Positions 1 through 6,711 of a stretch of 64,000 nt of DNA are shown piece after piece. The translations under genes and the position numbers were made by a program. The notes beneath the pieces are model-generated. The model saw only the letters and a program-made list of their open reading frames with translations. It was not told the origin of the DNA and made no database searches. The DNA is from a virus. The first letter of the stretch is position 1; each line of letters begins with the position of its first letter. The stretch spans positions 1 through 64,000 of IMG/VR virus record IMGVR_UViG_3300032296_001209; one strand, 5' to 3'.

Positions 1-183
1 ACTTATGACAATGTAGAATGGGTATTTCAATTCAACGATGATAATCCAATACTAATATCTAAACCAATTGGAGGAGAAAAAGAATTGATTATCAAACTTG
101 ATAATACATCTCATTCAAATATTTTATTTAGTGATGGTAAAGGAAACACATTTAAAATTTTCGCAAGGGAGCAAACAAAATGA
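1..183 (+). CDS. Hypothetical protein, 3' end only (cut by window edge)
   Basis: The frame beginning at base 1 is open to a TGA at 181-183 and encodes the last 60 residues of a protein (TYDNVEWVFQF...FAREQTK). The start lies outside the window. The stop overlaps the next start in an ATGA, the usual arrangement in this gene chain, which supports it as a real gene. The composition suggests a small soluble beta-rich protein. No family was recognised. Confidence 0.7.
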   Translation, partial: TYDNVEWVFQFNDDNPILISKPIGGEKELIIKLDNTSHSNILFSDGKGNTFKIFAREQTK

Positions 184-202
184 CAAACAATAAACAACAA
201 AC
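180..202 (+). repeat. 23-nt direct repeat at gene starts, copy 1
   Basis: Identical to 628-650 and 2895-2917. It covers the first eight codons (MTNNKQQT) of three paralogous genes. Confidence 0.85.
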
Positions 203-452
203 GGCGGTAGAGTGGTTCATTGAAGAACTTGAAGAAAAGGGCAAAGCGTATGAGGAAAACCAAATAGTTAGAACTATCAATATATGTATTGATGTCAGTG
301 ATTATATGGAATTAAAACAACAAGCCAATGAAAGACATAAGCAACAAATTATAAACGCTGTTGATGACCAAAATAATTATGATTCGTGGCCGAGTTCAAT
401 TCCCACATTGGGTGAACGATACTACAATGAAACATACGGAGGTAACAAATGA
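180..452 (+). CDS. Small phage protein of the MTNNKQQT...TYGG family
   Basis: A 90-residue protein beginning MTNNKQQTAVEW and ending ETYGGNK. The same N-terminus and a related C-terminus (aromatic-rich, then TYGG) recur in the genes at 628 and 2895, so these are paralogs. The middle is charged and helical and no catalytic motif is visible. The codons for the C-terminal YGG contain GGAGG, placed to act as a ribosome binding site for the next gene, whose ATG overlaps this stop as ATGA. Function unknown; it is probably an early accessory protein. Confidence 0.8.
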   Translation: MTNNKQQTAVEWFIEELEEKGKAYEENQIVRTINICIDVSDYMELKQQANERHKQQIINAVDDQNNYDSWPSSIPTLGERYYNETYGGNK

Positions 453-631
453 AACTATACACAGAAGAACAAGTTAAACAAATTCTTGATGATTTATTAG
501 ACTATATAAATTCACTGCAAAATAACTATATAGCATTATCAAAAAATGACAAAAAAAAATCAAAAGAAGTGGATGCAATACTTACTGCAACCACATTAAT
601 TAAAATGAGAATTCAATCGTTAAACAAATGA
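449..631 (+). CDS. Hypothetical small protein (60 aa)
   Basis: A short lysine-rich, probably helical protein (MKLYTEEQVKQILDDLLDYI...). It starts inside the preceding gene's stop (ATGA), and its own stop overlaps the next start in the same way, so it is translationally linked to its neighbours. A GGAGG sequence lies about 10 nt before the ATG, inside the previous gene. No family was recognised. Confidence 0.7.
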   Translation: MKLYTEEQVKQILDDLLDYINSLQNNYIALSKNDKKKSKEVDAILTATTLIKMRIQSLNK

Positions 632-650
632 CAAACAATAAACAACAAAC
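628..650 (+). repeat. 23-nt direct repeat at gene starts, copy 2
   Basis: Identical to 180-202. After this copy the gene diverges before a second QQTAIEW motif. Confidence 0.85.
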
Positions 651-906
651 GGAGATTAATGCAGTTGAGTACCTTGGTAAGGTTAATCAATTTGCAAAAG
701 AAAACAACACGGATAAGCCAAGACAACAGACGGCAATTGAATGGTTAGAAGAAGAAATGTTAAAACCCAACTTAAGTATGAAAGAAATACTTGAACAAGC
801 CAAAGAAATGGAAAAAGACCAACACATAAAAAGTTGGGAAACTGGTCTAATGAAAGTTGACTTTAATGAATACTACGAACAAACCTACGGAGGAGTTAAC
901 CAATGA
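628..906 (+). CDS. Small phage protein of the MTNNKQQT...TYGG family
   Basis: A 92-residue paralog of the protein at 180. It begins MTNNKQQT, then has about 25 extra residues, then a second copy of the motif as RQQTAIEWLEEEML. This is followed by an EQAKEMEKDQ helix and a C-terminus YYEQTYGGVNQ. The doubled QQTA(V/I)EW motif suggests an internal N-terminal duplication or fusion. The last codons carry GGAGG upstream of the next ATG. Function unknown. Confidence 0.8.
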   Translation: MTNNKQQTEINAVEYLGKVNQFAKENNTDKPRQQTAIEWLEEEMLKPNLSMKEILEQAKEMEKDQHIKSWETGLMKVDFNEYYEQTYGGVNQ

Positions 907-1145
907 GTAAGTATCAACAACAAATTATTGAAGCCCTAAAAAATGGCGCAAAACTTCAATGTACTGAAGGCACAAATTGGCGTGCTTGGCTAAAATACCC
1001 AAACGGAGAAATTAAATATGTTCGTAGAGATTCTGCCAATAAAGTATGTCAGCAATATTCAGATATATTAATATTTGGTAAATATGAAGGTATTAGTTAT
1101 AAGTTAAAAAATAAAAAAGAAACCTACGGAGGAGGTGAGCAATGA
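903..1145 (+). CDS. Hypothetical protein ending in ETYGG
   Basis: An 80-residue protein (MSKYQQQIIEALKNGAKLQC...). Its C-terminus KKETYGGGEQ shares the TYGG ending with the MTNNKQQT family although the N-terminal part differs. The YGGG codons give GGAGGAGG about 8 nt before the next ATG. The start overlaps the previous stop by 4 nt. No enzymatic motif is visible. Confidence 0.75.
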   Translation: MSKYQQQIIEALKNGAKLQCTEGTNWRAWLKYPNGEIKYVRRDSANKVCQQYSDILIFGKYEGISYKLKNKKETYGGGEQ

Positions 1146-1399
1146 TGTGGATACTTGGAATCTTAGCTGCTGTTATTCTACTTGGATTAAACAAAATTGA
1201 CAATGATGAACGTGATGAGCGTAGTGACTTGTTCCATTTGTTATTATTTGCACTCATGGCTGTAAGTGTAGTAGCAGGTATGTTAGGAATAAAACAAGCT
1301 GGTGTAAAATCAGATAAGCCTATTAAACCTTCTATTGAAATTGTGTGTACAGACGGTAAGTGTGATACTACCTACATCTATAAAAATGTTAAGAAATGA
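1142..1399 (+). CDS. Small membrane protein (85 aa)
   Basis: It has two hydrophobic stretches: residues 3-16 (WILGILAAVILLGL) and about 30-50 (FHLLLFALMAVSVVAGMLGI). They are separated by an acidic, arginine-rich loop (DNDERDERSD) and followed by a polar tail with two cysteines (CTDGKCD). This is a two-pass membrane topology. It lies in the early gene chain with ATGA overlaps on both sides. The host-membrane target or role is unknown. Confidence 0.7.
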   Translation: MMWILGILAAVILLGLNKIDNDERDERSDLFHLLLFALMAVSVVAGMLGIKQAGVKSDKPIKPSIEIVCTDGKCDTTYIYKNVKK

Positions 1400-2040
1400 G
1401 AACCAAATTTGAAATAAAAGACAAAAGACCTGTTAAGGAGAAAGTAACCTTCTTCTTAGCAGGTTTAATGTTCTGGAAAGGACGTAAGAAAGGTATGATT
1501 AATACTATGCATATAGGCTGGAGAGAGATTAGACCTATATTCTTCCCTAAGGGTTTCTATGATAAGTATTCTTACTTAGGTACTATTCCTTACAGTGAAG
1601 ACGGAGATTGTTTTAGAGCTATTTACCCGTTAGTTTTAGCTATGGACTATGAAGCTAAGCCTAAATGGTGCCCTAGATGGTTTCTACGCTTCTTACACTT
1701 GTTTGGTTGTGATAACTCTATTGTAAGAGTTAGAAACAGAAGACTACATAACCTGTTTAGAAATTTAACTAAGGGTATTATATTCTGGGACTATAAGACT
1801 AAGTGGAGTAGTTATGACTTAAGGATTAGTATTTCAGCACCTAAACACTTACAAGACCTAGCTGATGACATAGAAAGCGGATTTTACAGTAGGGGTAGAC
1901 AAGAAGAAATAGTAGCTGAGATTAAAAAACTAGACCCTAATGCAGGTATTATCTGGGGTAGTATTGATAGATTAGAAAAACAACTAGAAGAATTAGAAAA
2001 CAAAAACCATGAAAATAAGAATAGAAAACATAGAGTGTAG
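1396..2040 (+). CDS. Hypothetical protein (214 aa)
   Basis: A basic, aromatic-rich protein with many tryptophans in the middle (KPKWCPRWFLRFLHLFGCDN) and a charged coiled C-terminus (RLEKQLEELENKNHENKNR). No catalytic motif was recognised. It follows the small membrane protein with an ATGA overlap, and its last 32 nt overlap the next gene. Codon use is like that of its neighbours. Confidence 0.75.
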   Translation: MRTKFEIKDKRPVKEKVTFFLAGLMFWKGRKKGMINTMHIGWREIRPIFFPKGFYDKYSYLGTIPYSEDGDCFRAIYPLVLAMDYEAKPKWCPRWFLRFLHLFGCDNSIVRVRNRRLHNLFRNLTKGIIFWDYKTKWSSYDLRISISAPKHLQDLADDIESGFYSRGRQEEIVAEIKKLDPNAGIIWGSIDRLEKQLEELENKNHENKNRKHRV

Positions 2041-2380
2041 ATTTATTCATAATACCTATGAATTTGTTAAATGGTATCCTAATAGTTACTATGGTGCAGA
2101 AGCTAAACTAGAGGAAGAGGGATATAAACGTATATCATCTGAAGATGGAAAATTTAGTTTAGCTAAAGATCATCACTATATAGATAGTTCATGCTTTAAA
2201 AACCCGGAAGGTTGTTATGTTATTGCTATAATTACTTATGATGATAGTGAAGACTGTACTGAAATTAGATCTATTGGGGATAGGTTATTAAAACTAACAG
2301 AAGAAGAAAGAATGCATTTCTTTGAAGTTTACCATTATGCTGATAGACAAATTAAAAAAGAAAGACAAAAAGATGAGTGA
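2009..2380 (+). CDS. Hypothetical protein (123 aa)
   Basis: An acidic protein starting MKIRIENIECRFIHNTYEF and ending in a lysine-rich helix. The start lies 32 nt inside the preceding gene; no later in-frame ATG keeps the N-terminal beta-like segment. Its stop lies within the start region of the next gene (ATGAGTGA). Function not recognised. Confidence 0.7.
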   Translation: MKIRIENIECRFIHNTYEFVKWYPNSYYGAEAKLEEEGYKRISSEDGKFSLAKDHHYIDSSCFKNPEGCYVIAIITYDDSEDCTEIRSIGDRLLKLTEEERMHFFEVYHYADRQIKKERQKDE

Positions 2381-2618
2381 TAAAAAAATAAAAACAGTAA
2401 GTATTTCTCAAAATGCATTAGATAATACATTTGAAGATTTGGACATGTTGAGTAGGTTATTAAATGATATGGTCTCAGATATGCATAACGTTAAAGGTGG
2501 ACAGCAAGTACGCCATGCATACATGCTATATAGAGACTATATATTTAAAATCCAACAAGAACTAAAGAAAGGAATACAAGTAGATGAGCAACAAAAAACA
2601 AAAAACCATGAAAAATAA
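2373..2618 (+). CDS. Hypothetical helical protein (81 aa)
   Basis: MSDKKIKTVSISQNALDNTF... is a mostly helical small protein. An earlier in-frame ATG exists at 2322. The ATG at 2373 is preferred because it gives an 8-nt overlap with the previous stop, as elsewhere in this chain, and avoids a lysine-rich extension. The C-terminus (DEQQKTKNHEK) reads through the start region of the next gene. No domain recognised. Confidence 0.65.
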   Translation: MSDKKIKTVSISQNALDNTFEDLDMLSRLLNDMVSDMHNVKGGQQVRHAYMLYRDYIFKIQQELKKGIQVDEQQKTKNHEK

Positions 2619-2898
2619 ATTAAGACTAGTAGCAATTTTCGCAATTGTAATTCTATTCTCATTTATCCCAGAAACATTCCCAGATTTTTTTGGAGACTGG
2701 GTTTGTCAAGGAGGAAAGTATCAGTATATAGAAAATGGACCAGACATCCAGGAAGGATGTATGTATGGAATTAATGCTAGTAATAGTCATAATCCAACCA
2801 TACACTGGGGCTTCAGACATTGGATGTGGACACTATGTGGTGTATCACTATTCATTTGGAACATAGTAGAGTTAATTGATAAAAAATACAGACTATGA
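2608..2898 (+). CDS. Membrane protein with N-terminal and C-terminal hydrophobic segments
   Basis: From the chosen ATG the protein starts MKNKLRLVAIFAIVILFSFIP, a typical membrane anchor or uncleaved signal. A loop with two cysteines (VCQGG, EGCMYG) follows, then a second hydrophobic segment (WMWTLCGVSLFIWNIVELI). That gives two membrane passes around an exported loop that could hold a disulphide. An alternative ATG at 2584 adds MSNKKQKT, which resembles the MTNNKQQT start of nearby genes. Function unknown. Confidence 0.65.
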   Translation: MKNKLRLVAIFAIVILFSFIPETFPDFFGDWVCQGGKYQYIENGPDIQEGCMYGINASNSHNPTIHWGFRHWMWTLCGVSLFIWNIVELIDKKYRL

Positions 2899-2917
2899 CA
2901 AACAATAAACAACAAAC
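2895..2917 (+). repeat. 23-nt direct repeat at gene starts, copy 3
   Basis: Identical to 180-202. A degenerate fourth copy is at 2584, inside the gene before it. Confidence 0.85.
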
Positions 2918-3113
2918 AGCAGTGGAGTGGTTATTTGAACAGATGTTTGACCCAACTTATCCTGCTGGAGAACAAATGGAATGGCTTGAAGAAGCTAAAG
3001 AAATGCAGAAGGCACAACATAAATCAACTTATTTAGCCCAAATGAATCGCAATAACTTCAATTTTGAACATTACTTTTTTAAAACATATGAACACGAAGA
3101 AGATGAGCAATGA
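2895..3113 (+). CDS. Small phage protein of the MTNNKQQT family
   Basis: A 72-residue paralog of the proteins at 180 and 628: MTNNKQQTAVEWLFEQMF, then WLEEAKEMQKAQH, then an aromatic C-terminus FEHYFFKTYEHEEDEQ. The first 23 nt are identical to those at 180 and 628. The TYGG ending is changed to TYEH, so the embedded GGAGG seen in the other members is absent here. ATGA overlaps link it to both neighbours. Confidence 0.8.
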   Translation: MTNNKQQTAVEWLFEQMFDPTYPAGEQMEWLEEAKEMQKAQHKSTYLAQMNRNNFNFEHYFFKTYEHEEDEQ

Positions 3114-3406
3114 TAGAAGATATTATTAACCTAACACCAGCTAGGCAGCTGATTAATGACTTTTATTATCAGTTGCCTAACAATGGGTCCCATAAAGAAG
3201 GATTACTAAGTTGTGAGAGAAGATATAATGAAGCAATTACTTGTGCTTTAATATGTGTTAAACAAATAATTGAAAATTATGAGTTTGATTCAATTCATGA
3301 TTTAAAGAATACTAGAGTGATGGATAATATAAACTACTGGGATAAAGTAAAAGACGAATTAATACAAATACAAAATGATCAAATGGAAATACAAACCGGC
3401 AGGTAA
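3110..3406 (+). CDS. Hypothetical protein (98 aa), paralogous to the gene at 3657
   Basis: The C-terminal half (AITCALICVKQIIENYEF...YWDKVKDELIQI) matches the pattern of the 57-residue protein at 3657 (AKQCALIAVDEVLNVIDNF...YWEEVKQEIEKL). The two form a small local family of helical proteins. No catalytic residues are evident. Its end overlaps the next gene by 32 nt. Confidence 0.7.
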   Translation: MIEDIINLTPARQLINDFYYQLPNNGSHKEGLLSCERRYNEAITCALICVKQIIENYEFDSIHDLKNTRVMDNINYWDKVKDELIQIQNDQMEIQTGR

Positions 3407-3653
3407 CTGTCCAGTACAAGCAGAAGGCTGGTTCTTAAAACATTATTTTTATTTTAGAGCTAGAGGTGAGTACGCTACTATTGAATTCAGTAAGAGTGAA
3501 GATCACCATGATAGATATGAAATCTATAAAAAATATATACTAACTAAAACAGATCAATATATGGCCGGTTGGTTACCTAAGTGGATATGCAAATTACTAA
3601 TCTACAAAGGATGTTTTAAATTCTTATTTAAATATAAATCAATTAAAGATTAG
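3375..3653 (+). CDS. Hypothetical protein (92 aa)
   Basis: A basic, aromatic-rich small protein (MIKWKYKPAGNCPVQAEGWF...) with a hydrophobic, lysine-rich C-terminus (WICKLLIYKGCFKFLFKYKS) that could associate with membranes as an amphipathic helix. It overlaps the preceding gene by 32 nt. Function unknown. Confidence 0.65.
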   Translation: MIKWKYKPAGNCPVQAEGWFLKHYFYFRARGEYATIEFSKSEDHHDRYEIYKKYILTKTDQYMAGWLPKWICKLLIYKGCFKFLFKYKSIKD

Positions 3654-3656
3654 AGT

Positions 3657-3830
3657 ATGACACCAAGAGAAAAAGCAGTTGAATTAGTCCATAAGTTTGG
3701 TATGGAGAATCAATACTATGAAAGAGCCAAACAATGTGCCTTAATTGCAGTTGATGAGGTATTAAATGTAATTGATAATTTTGAAATGATTTATTGGGAA
3801 GAAGTAAAACAAGAAATAGAAAAACTATGA
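3657..3830 (+). CDS. Hypothetical 57-aa protein, short paralog of the gene at 3110
   Basis: An ATG at 3657 opens 57 codons to a TGA at 3828-3830: MTPREKAVELVHKFGMENQYYERAKQCA and onward to VKQEIEKL. It fills an otherwise empty gap. The stop overlaps the next ATG as ATGA, and the sequence parallels the C-terminal half of the protein at 3110. These three points support a real gene despite its length. Function unknown. Confidence 0.75.
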   Translation: MTPREKAVELVHKFGMENQYYERAKQCALIAVDEVLNVIDNFEMIYWEEVKQEIEKL

Positions 3831-4132
3831 GTAAAATAGAACAACCTAAATACAATTTAGAATTAACAGATATCTCTAAATATAAGTTAGTAAGAGAAAG
3901 AGATGGTTTAACTAATGTAGGTCAACAAGTACGTTGGATTGATTGGAGTGAAGATGGTTCTTTTAAAGAGGCACACACAGAACCTGCAGTAGGTAGATCA
4001 CTTATATTAGACCCTCATCCATTTCAATATACTTGGCTGACAACTTCTATTACAGAGATTTTAGAACAAAAAGAAAACTACATTAAGTTTGCAACTAAAA
4101 ATAGTATTTATGAATTATGGCAAAAAGATTAA
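3827..4132 (+). CDS. Hypothetical protein (101 aa)
   Basis: MSKIEQPKYNLELTDISKYKL... The ATG at 3827 is chosen over an in-frame ATG at 3794 because it gives the usual ATGA overlap with the 57-aa gene; the earlier start would add a basic tail read from the antisense-like frame of that gene. Predicted soluble. No domain recognised. Confidence 0.7.
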   Translation: MSKIEQPKYNLELTDISKYKLVRERDGLTNVGQQVRWIDWSEDGSFKEAHTEPAVGRSLILDPHPFQYTWLTTSITEILEQKENYIKFATKNSIYELWQKD

Positions 4133-4404
4133 GTAGAGAAGAAAAACGAGAGAAAGCACTAATTGACATCATCAATCAGATGTTTATCATTGCAGGTCAT
4201 GATGTTACATTTGATGACATCAAAGACCGTAAAGATGATTGGTTTACTGACTGGACTATGACTACTGCACAAGCAGAAGAATGGAAAAAGTGGGGTGTAG
4301 ATTATCTTAGAAAAGAACTAAAGATGAATAAAGGATTAGCAGAGAAAGAGATGATGTGGGTTAATGTACAATGGGGACTTAAATACTCAGATTTTAACAT
4401 ATGA
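4117..4404 (+). CDS. Hypothetical protein (95 aa)
   Basis: A highly charged, tryptophan-rich helical protein: MAKRLSREEKREKALIDIIN..., then WFTDWTMTTAQAEEWKKWGV and LKMNKGLAEKEMMWVNVQWG. The start overlaps the previous gene by 16 nt. Proteins of this appearance are common in Bacteroidota phages, but no function is assigned. It lies just upstream of the thymidylate synthase segment. Confidence 0.75.
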   Translation: MAKRLSREEKREKALIDIINQMFIIAGHDVTFDDIKDRKDDWFTDWTMTTAQAEEWKKWGVDYLRKELKMNKGLAEKEMMWVNVQWGLKYSDFNI

Positions 4405-4637
4405 AAGAACAAGATATAATTAACTTAGGATTTAAAAAGGAGTATGGAGAAAATGAAAGCTTTTATTACTATACATTAGATATTGGTAGTGATTCTCCAT
4501 TAACTTTGATATCTCCTGCAAATGATGAAGTATCAGATGATAACTGGTGGTATGTAACAATATTTAACCATCAGTCTATTAAATTTAAAGAACGGGATCA
4601 GTTAAGAGACTTTATCTATCTTTTAAATAACTTATGA
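4401..4637 (+). CDS. Hypothetical acidic protein (78 aa)
   Basis: MKEQDIINLGFKKEYGENES... is a small acidic protein with an aromatic beta-like core (SFYYYTLDIG, NWWYVTIFNH). ATGA overlaps occur at both ends, with its stop inside the start of the thymidylate synthase gene. No catalytic motif seen. Confidence 0.7.
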   Translation: MKEQDIINLGFKKEYGENESFYYYTLDIGSDSPLTLISPANDEVSDDNWWYVTIFNHQSIKFKERDQLRDFIYLLNNL

Positions 4638-5680
4638 ATAGTATAGATACACAATATCAGATCCTACTTCAATCTATCTTAGATTACGGAGTAGAGAAGT
4701 CTGATAGAACAGGAACAGGTACTAAGTCAATCTTTGGTTACACCATCAGACACAAGATGAGTGATGGATTTCCTCTTCTAACCACTAAGAAGATGCCCTG
4801 GAAGACAATAGTAACTGAGTTATTATGGTTTTTAAAGGGTGATACAAATATTAAGTACCTTTTAGATAACGGATGTAATATCTGGACAGGAGACGCTTAT
4901 AAAGCCTATCGTGAACCTAGACCAAATGATAGAGACGCTTACACTGTAGAAGAGTTTGTAGAAGCGATTAAGACTAATCCTGAGTTTGCTGCTAAATATG
5001 GTGAGTTAGGTCCTATTTATGGTGCTCAATGGCGTAAGTGGGGAGGTTTACAAGACTTGACTGATGATGACCAGCCAATTTATTTGGACCAAATTGCAAA
5101 CCTAATCAACGACCTTAAAACAAACCCAGACTCAAGACGGTTGATGGTTAGTGCCTGGAATGTAGGTGAATTAGACCAAATGGTTCTTCCTCCTTGTCAT
5201 TATGGGTTTCAAGTGTATACTAGAGAGCTCAGTTATGAAGAGAAAAAACTATACACCTATAAGCATTTTAGTAATCAACCACAGTTTGATTTAGATGCTT
5301 TTGAGAAGTTTAATATTCCAAGTAGAGCAATCTCTTTAATGTGGAATCAGAGAAGTTGTGATACATTTTTAGGTTTACCCTTTAATATTGCTTCTTATGC
5401 TCTTCTCTTAACTATTATTGCTAAAGAAGTTAATATGATTCCTGAAGAACTAATTGGTAACTTAGGTGATACACATTTGTATTTAAACCATATTGAACAA
5501 GCTAAAGAGCAAATAGAAAGAGAGTCTTATGATTTACCTACATTAAAGCATCTTAAAGATGATGGCTTTTATAAGTCATTATCAGAAGATCAATCACTTT
5601 ATGCACACTTAGAAAACACTGACTTTATTTTAGAAAACTACACATGTCACCCAACGATCAAAGCACCCCTCTCAAACTAG
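4634..5680 (+). CDS. thyA: Thymidylate synthase (ThyA type)
   Basis: It makes dTMP from dUMP with methylenetetrahydrofolate as donor. Visible signatures are the N-terminal DRTGTGTKSIFGYTIRHKM segment, GPIYGAQWRKWGG, the substrate-binding DSRRLMVSAWNVGELDQM and the active-site cysteine in LPPCHYGFQ (about residue 188). MWNQRSCDTFLGLPFNIASY and GDTHLYLNHIEQ follow. At 348 residues it is longer than the usual 260-290, with extra segments near residues 90-125 and 200-230. Together with the dCTP deaminase at 27162 and the uracil-DNA glycosylase at 9391 it implies control of the dUTP/dTTP balance during phage replication. Its end overlaps the next gene by 37 nt. Confidence 0.96.
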   Translation: MNSIDTQYQILLQSILDYGVEKSDRTGTGTKSIFGYTIRHKMSDGFPLLTTKKMPWKTIVTELLWFLKGDTNIKYLLDNGCNIWTGDAYKAYREPRPNDRDAYTVEEFVEAIKTNPEFAAKYGELGPIYGAQWRKWGGLQDLTDDDQPIYLDQIANLINDLKTNPDSRRLMVSAWNVGELDQMVLPPCHYGFQVYTRELSYEEKKLYTYKHFSNQPQFDLDAFEKFNIPSRAISLMWNQRSCDTFLGLPFNIASYALLLTIIAKEVNMIPEELIGNLGDTHLYLNHIEQAKEQIERESYDLPTLKHLKDDGFYKSLSEDQSLYAHLENTDFILENYTCHPTIKAPLSN

Positions 5681-5844
5681 ATTTAAAAGGATTCACAGCT
5701 AAACAATATGCTGCTCTAATACTTAAAGAAGAGTTAGGATACTCTTATGGTAAAGCAGGTCTTAAAATGGGCATCAACTATAGAGCCTTTGCTAGATTAT
5801 ATAACAGAGCTAAAGTAAAACGTAATGATATCAATGACAGATAA
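5644..5844 (+). CDS. Small basic protein, possible helix-turn-helix
   Basis: A 66-residue protein with a C-terminal part (TAKQYAALILKEELGYSYG then KAGLKMGINYRAFARLYNRA) that resembles a helix-turn-helix: a helix, the GYSYGKAG turn, then a basic recognition-like helix. It overlaps the end of thyA by 37 nt. DNA binding is an inference from this pattern and the basic charge. Confidence 0.6.
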   Translation: MSPNDQSTPLKLDLKGFTAKQYAALILKEELGYSYGKAGLKMGINYRAFARLYNRAKVKRNDINDR

Positions 5845-6007
5845 TAAATGTAATGTGTGTGAGGCCCTTATACCGGATCAGGAAGTTTTCTGTGATAGGT
5901 GTAAGGCTTCACCTTATTACCGTGAGAAGTATTATACCAAACAGGAAAGAATATATGGTATAATAGAAGATAGTAGTGAATACTATGACATGGACGATGA
6001 CTCCTAG
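5834..6007 (+). CDS. Zinc-ribbon protein (57 aa)
   Basis: MTDNKCNVCEALIPDQEVFCDRCK contains two CxxC pairs (CNVC and CDRC), a typical zinc knuckle or ribbon, followed by a tyrosine-rich and strongly acidic tail (EYYDMDDDS). The ATG at 5834 is preferred; an in-frame ATG at 5825 would add three residues. It may bind a protein or nucleic acid partner. The specific role is unknown. Confidence 0.65.
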   Translation: MTDNKCNVCEALIPDQEVFCDRCKASPYYREKYYTKQERIYGIIEDSSEYYDMDDDS

Positions 6008-6027
6008 AACACTTTAAAAAACTAACT

Positions 6028-6411
6028 ATGAAAACAAGACTTACATTAATCATCCTAACACCTATTATGTTGTTAGGACTACACCACATCGCTGCAATTT
6101 TTTACAAGTTTAATAGAATGCGGGACTTATATATTAAGAAGTTCCAGTATTACAAAAGAAAGGGTTTAGTTAAAGACTCATACTGTGAGTACTATATACA
6201 AGCCTTTGGTGAATTTAGATTTTGGATGTTTAAAGAGTTTGTGTTTAGAAAGCACTACACTATTAAGCATTTCTTTGAAGATACATATGTATATAAGAAT
6301 ATGTCTGCTTATTACATAAAAGAATCCGGGGATATCCCATTTATGCCAGAACTAAATGGTATCATGGAATACTGGAAAACACAAAGACAGTCACAAAACA
6401 GTAGGGGGTAG
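6028..6411 (+). CDS. Membrane-anchored protein with a basic cytoplasmic part
   Basis: A 127-residue protein with one N-terminal hydrophobic segment (LTLIILTPIMLLGLHHIAAIF, residues about 4-24). A tyrosine- and lysine-rich soluble part follows (YIKKFQYYKRKGLVKDSYCEY). It is the last gene of its unit: its TAG stop lies in the ascending stem of a rho-independent terminator at 6404. Function unknown. Confidence 0.7.
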   Translation: MKTRLTLIILTPIMLLGLHHIAAIFYKFNRMRDLYIKKFQYYKRKGLVKDSYCEYYIQAFGEFRFWMFKEFVFRKHYTIKHFFEDTYVYKNMSAYYIKESGDIPFMPELNGIMEYWKTQRQSQNSRG

Positions 6412-6430
6412 AAATATCCCCTTTATTTTT
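6404..6430 (+). terminator. Rho-independent terminator
   Basis: A 7-bp stem GGGGGTA/TATCCCC (one G-T pair) closes a GAAA tetraloop and is followed by TTTATTTTTT. The stop codon of the gene at 6028 lies within the stem. A promoter-like TATATTTG follows directly, so this is a unit boundary. Confidence 0.8.
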
Positions 6431-6438
6431 TATATTTG
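6431..6438 (+). promoter_or_regulatory. Bacteroidetes-type -7 element TATATTTG
   Basis: An exact match to TAnnTTTG directly after a terminator, with only 6 nt to the ATG at 6445. Transcription would begin within a few bases of the start codon, giving a nearly leaderless mRNA. No TTTG -33 box is visible at the expected distance. Confidence 0.6.
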
Positions 6439-6444
6439 AAAGTT

Positions 6445-6711
6445 ATGACTAACACACAATTACTAATTCAGGAGACATGTGACCAGATTAAAGAGTTACT
6501 AATAGAGAAGAATAGAAAGTATGGTGATTCAGCAGTAAATCCTATCCGGATACTCTCTAAGAGTAGTAATACTGAACAGATTCTTGTTAGAATTGATGAT
6601 AAGCTAAATAGAATTAAGAACATGCAGTCTGATGAAGATGAGGATGTGATTACAGATTTAATTGGCTATTTAGTATTATATAAAGTTGCTAAAAAAATTA
6701 ATAACATATGA
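6445..6711 (+). CDS. DUF1599 / nucleotide-modification-associated domain 1-like protein
   Basis: An 88-residue helical protein with the family pattern LLIEKNRKYGDSAVNPIRIL, then SSNTEQILVRIDDKLNRI and DVITDLIGYLVLYKVA. This family occurs in phages and has been linked by gene context to DNA base modification; its reaction is not established. The ATG at 6445 is used rather than the in-frame TTG at 6436, which lies inside the promoter element. It is first in a new transcription unit, 4-nt overlapped with the phosphoesterase gene. Confidence 0.8.
   Translation: MTNTQLLIQETCDQIKELLIEKNRKYGDSAVNPIRILSKSSNTEQILVRIDDKLNRIKNMQSDEDEDVITDLIGYLVLYKVAKKINNI

Noticed and set aside
6436-6444. TTG start for the DUF1599-like gene
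   Set aside because: It lies inside the -7 promoter element, so it would not be transcribed; the ATG at 6445 fits the family start.
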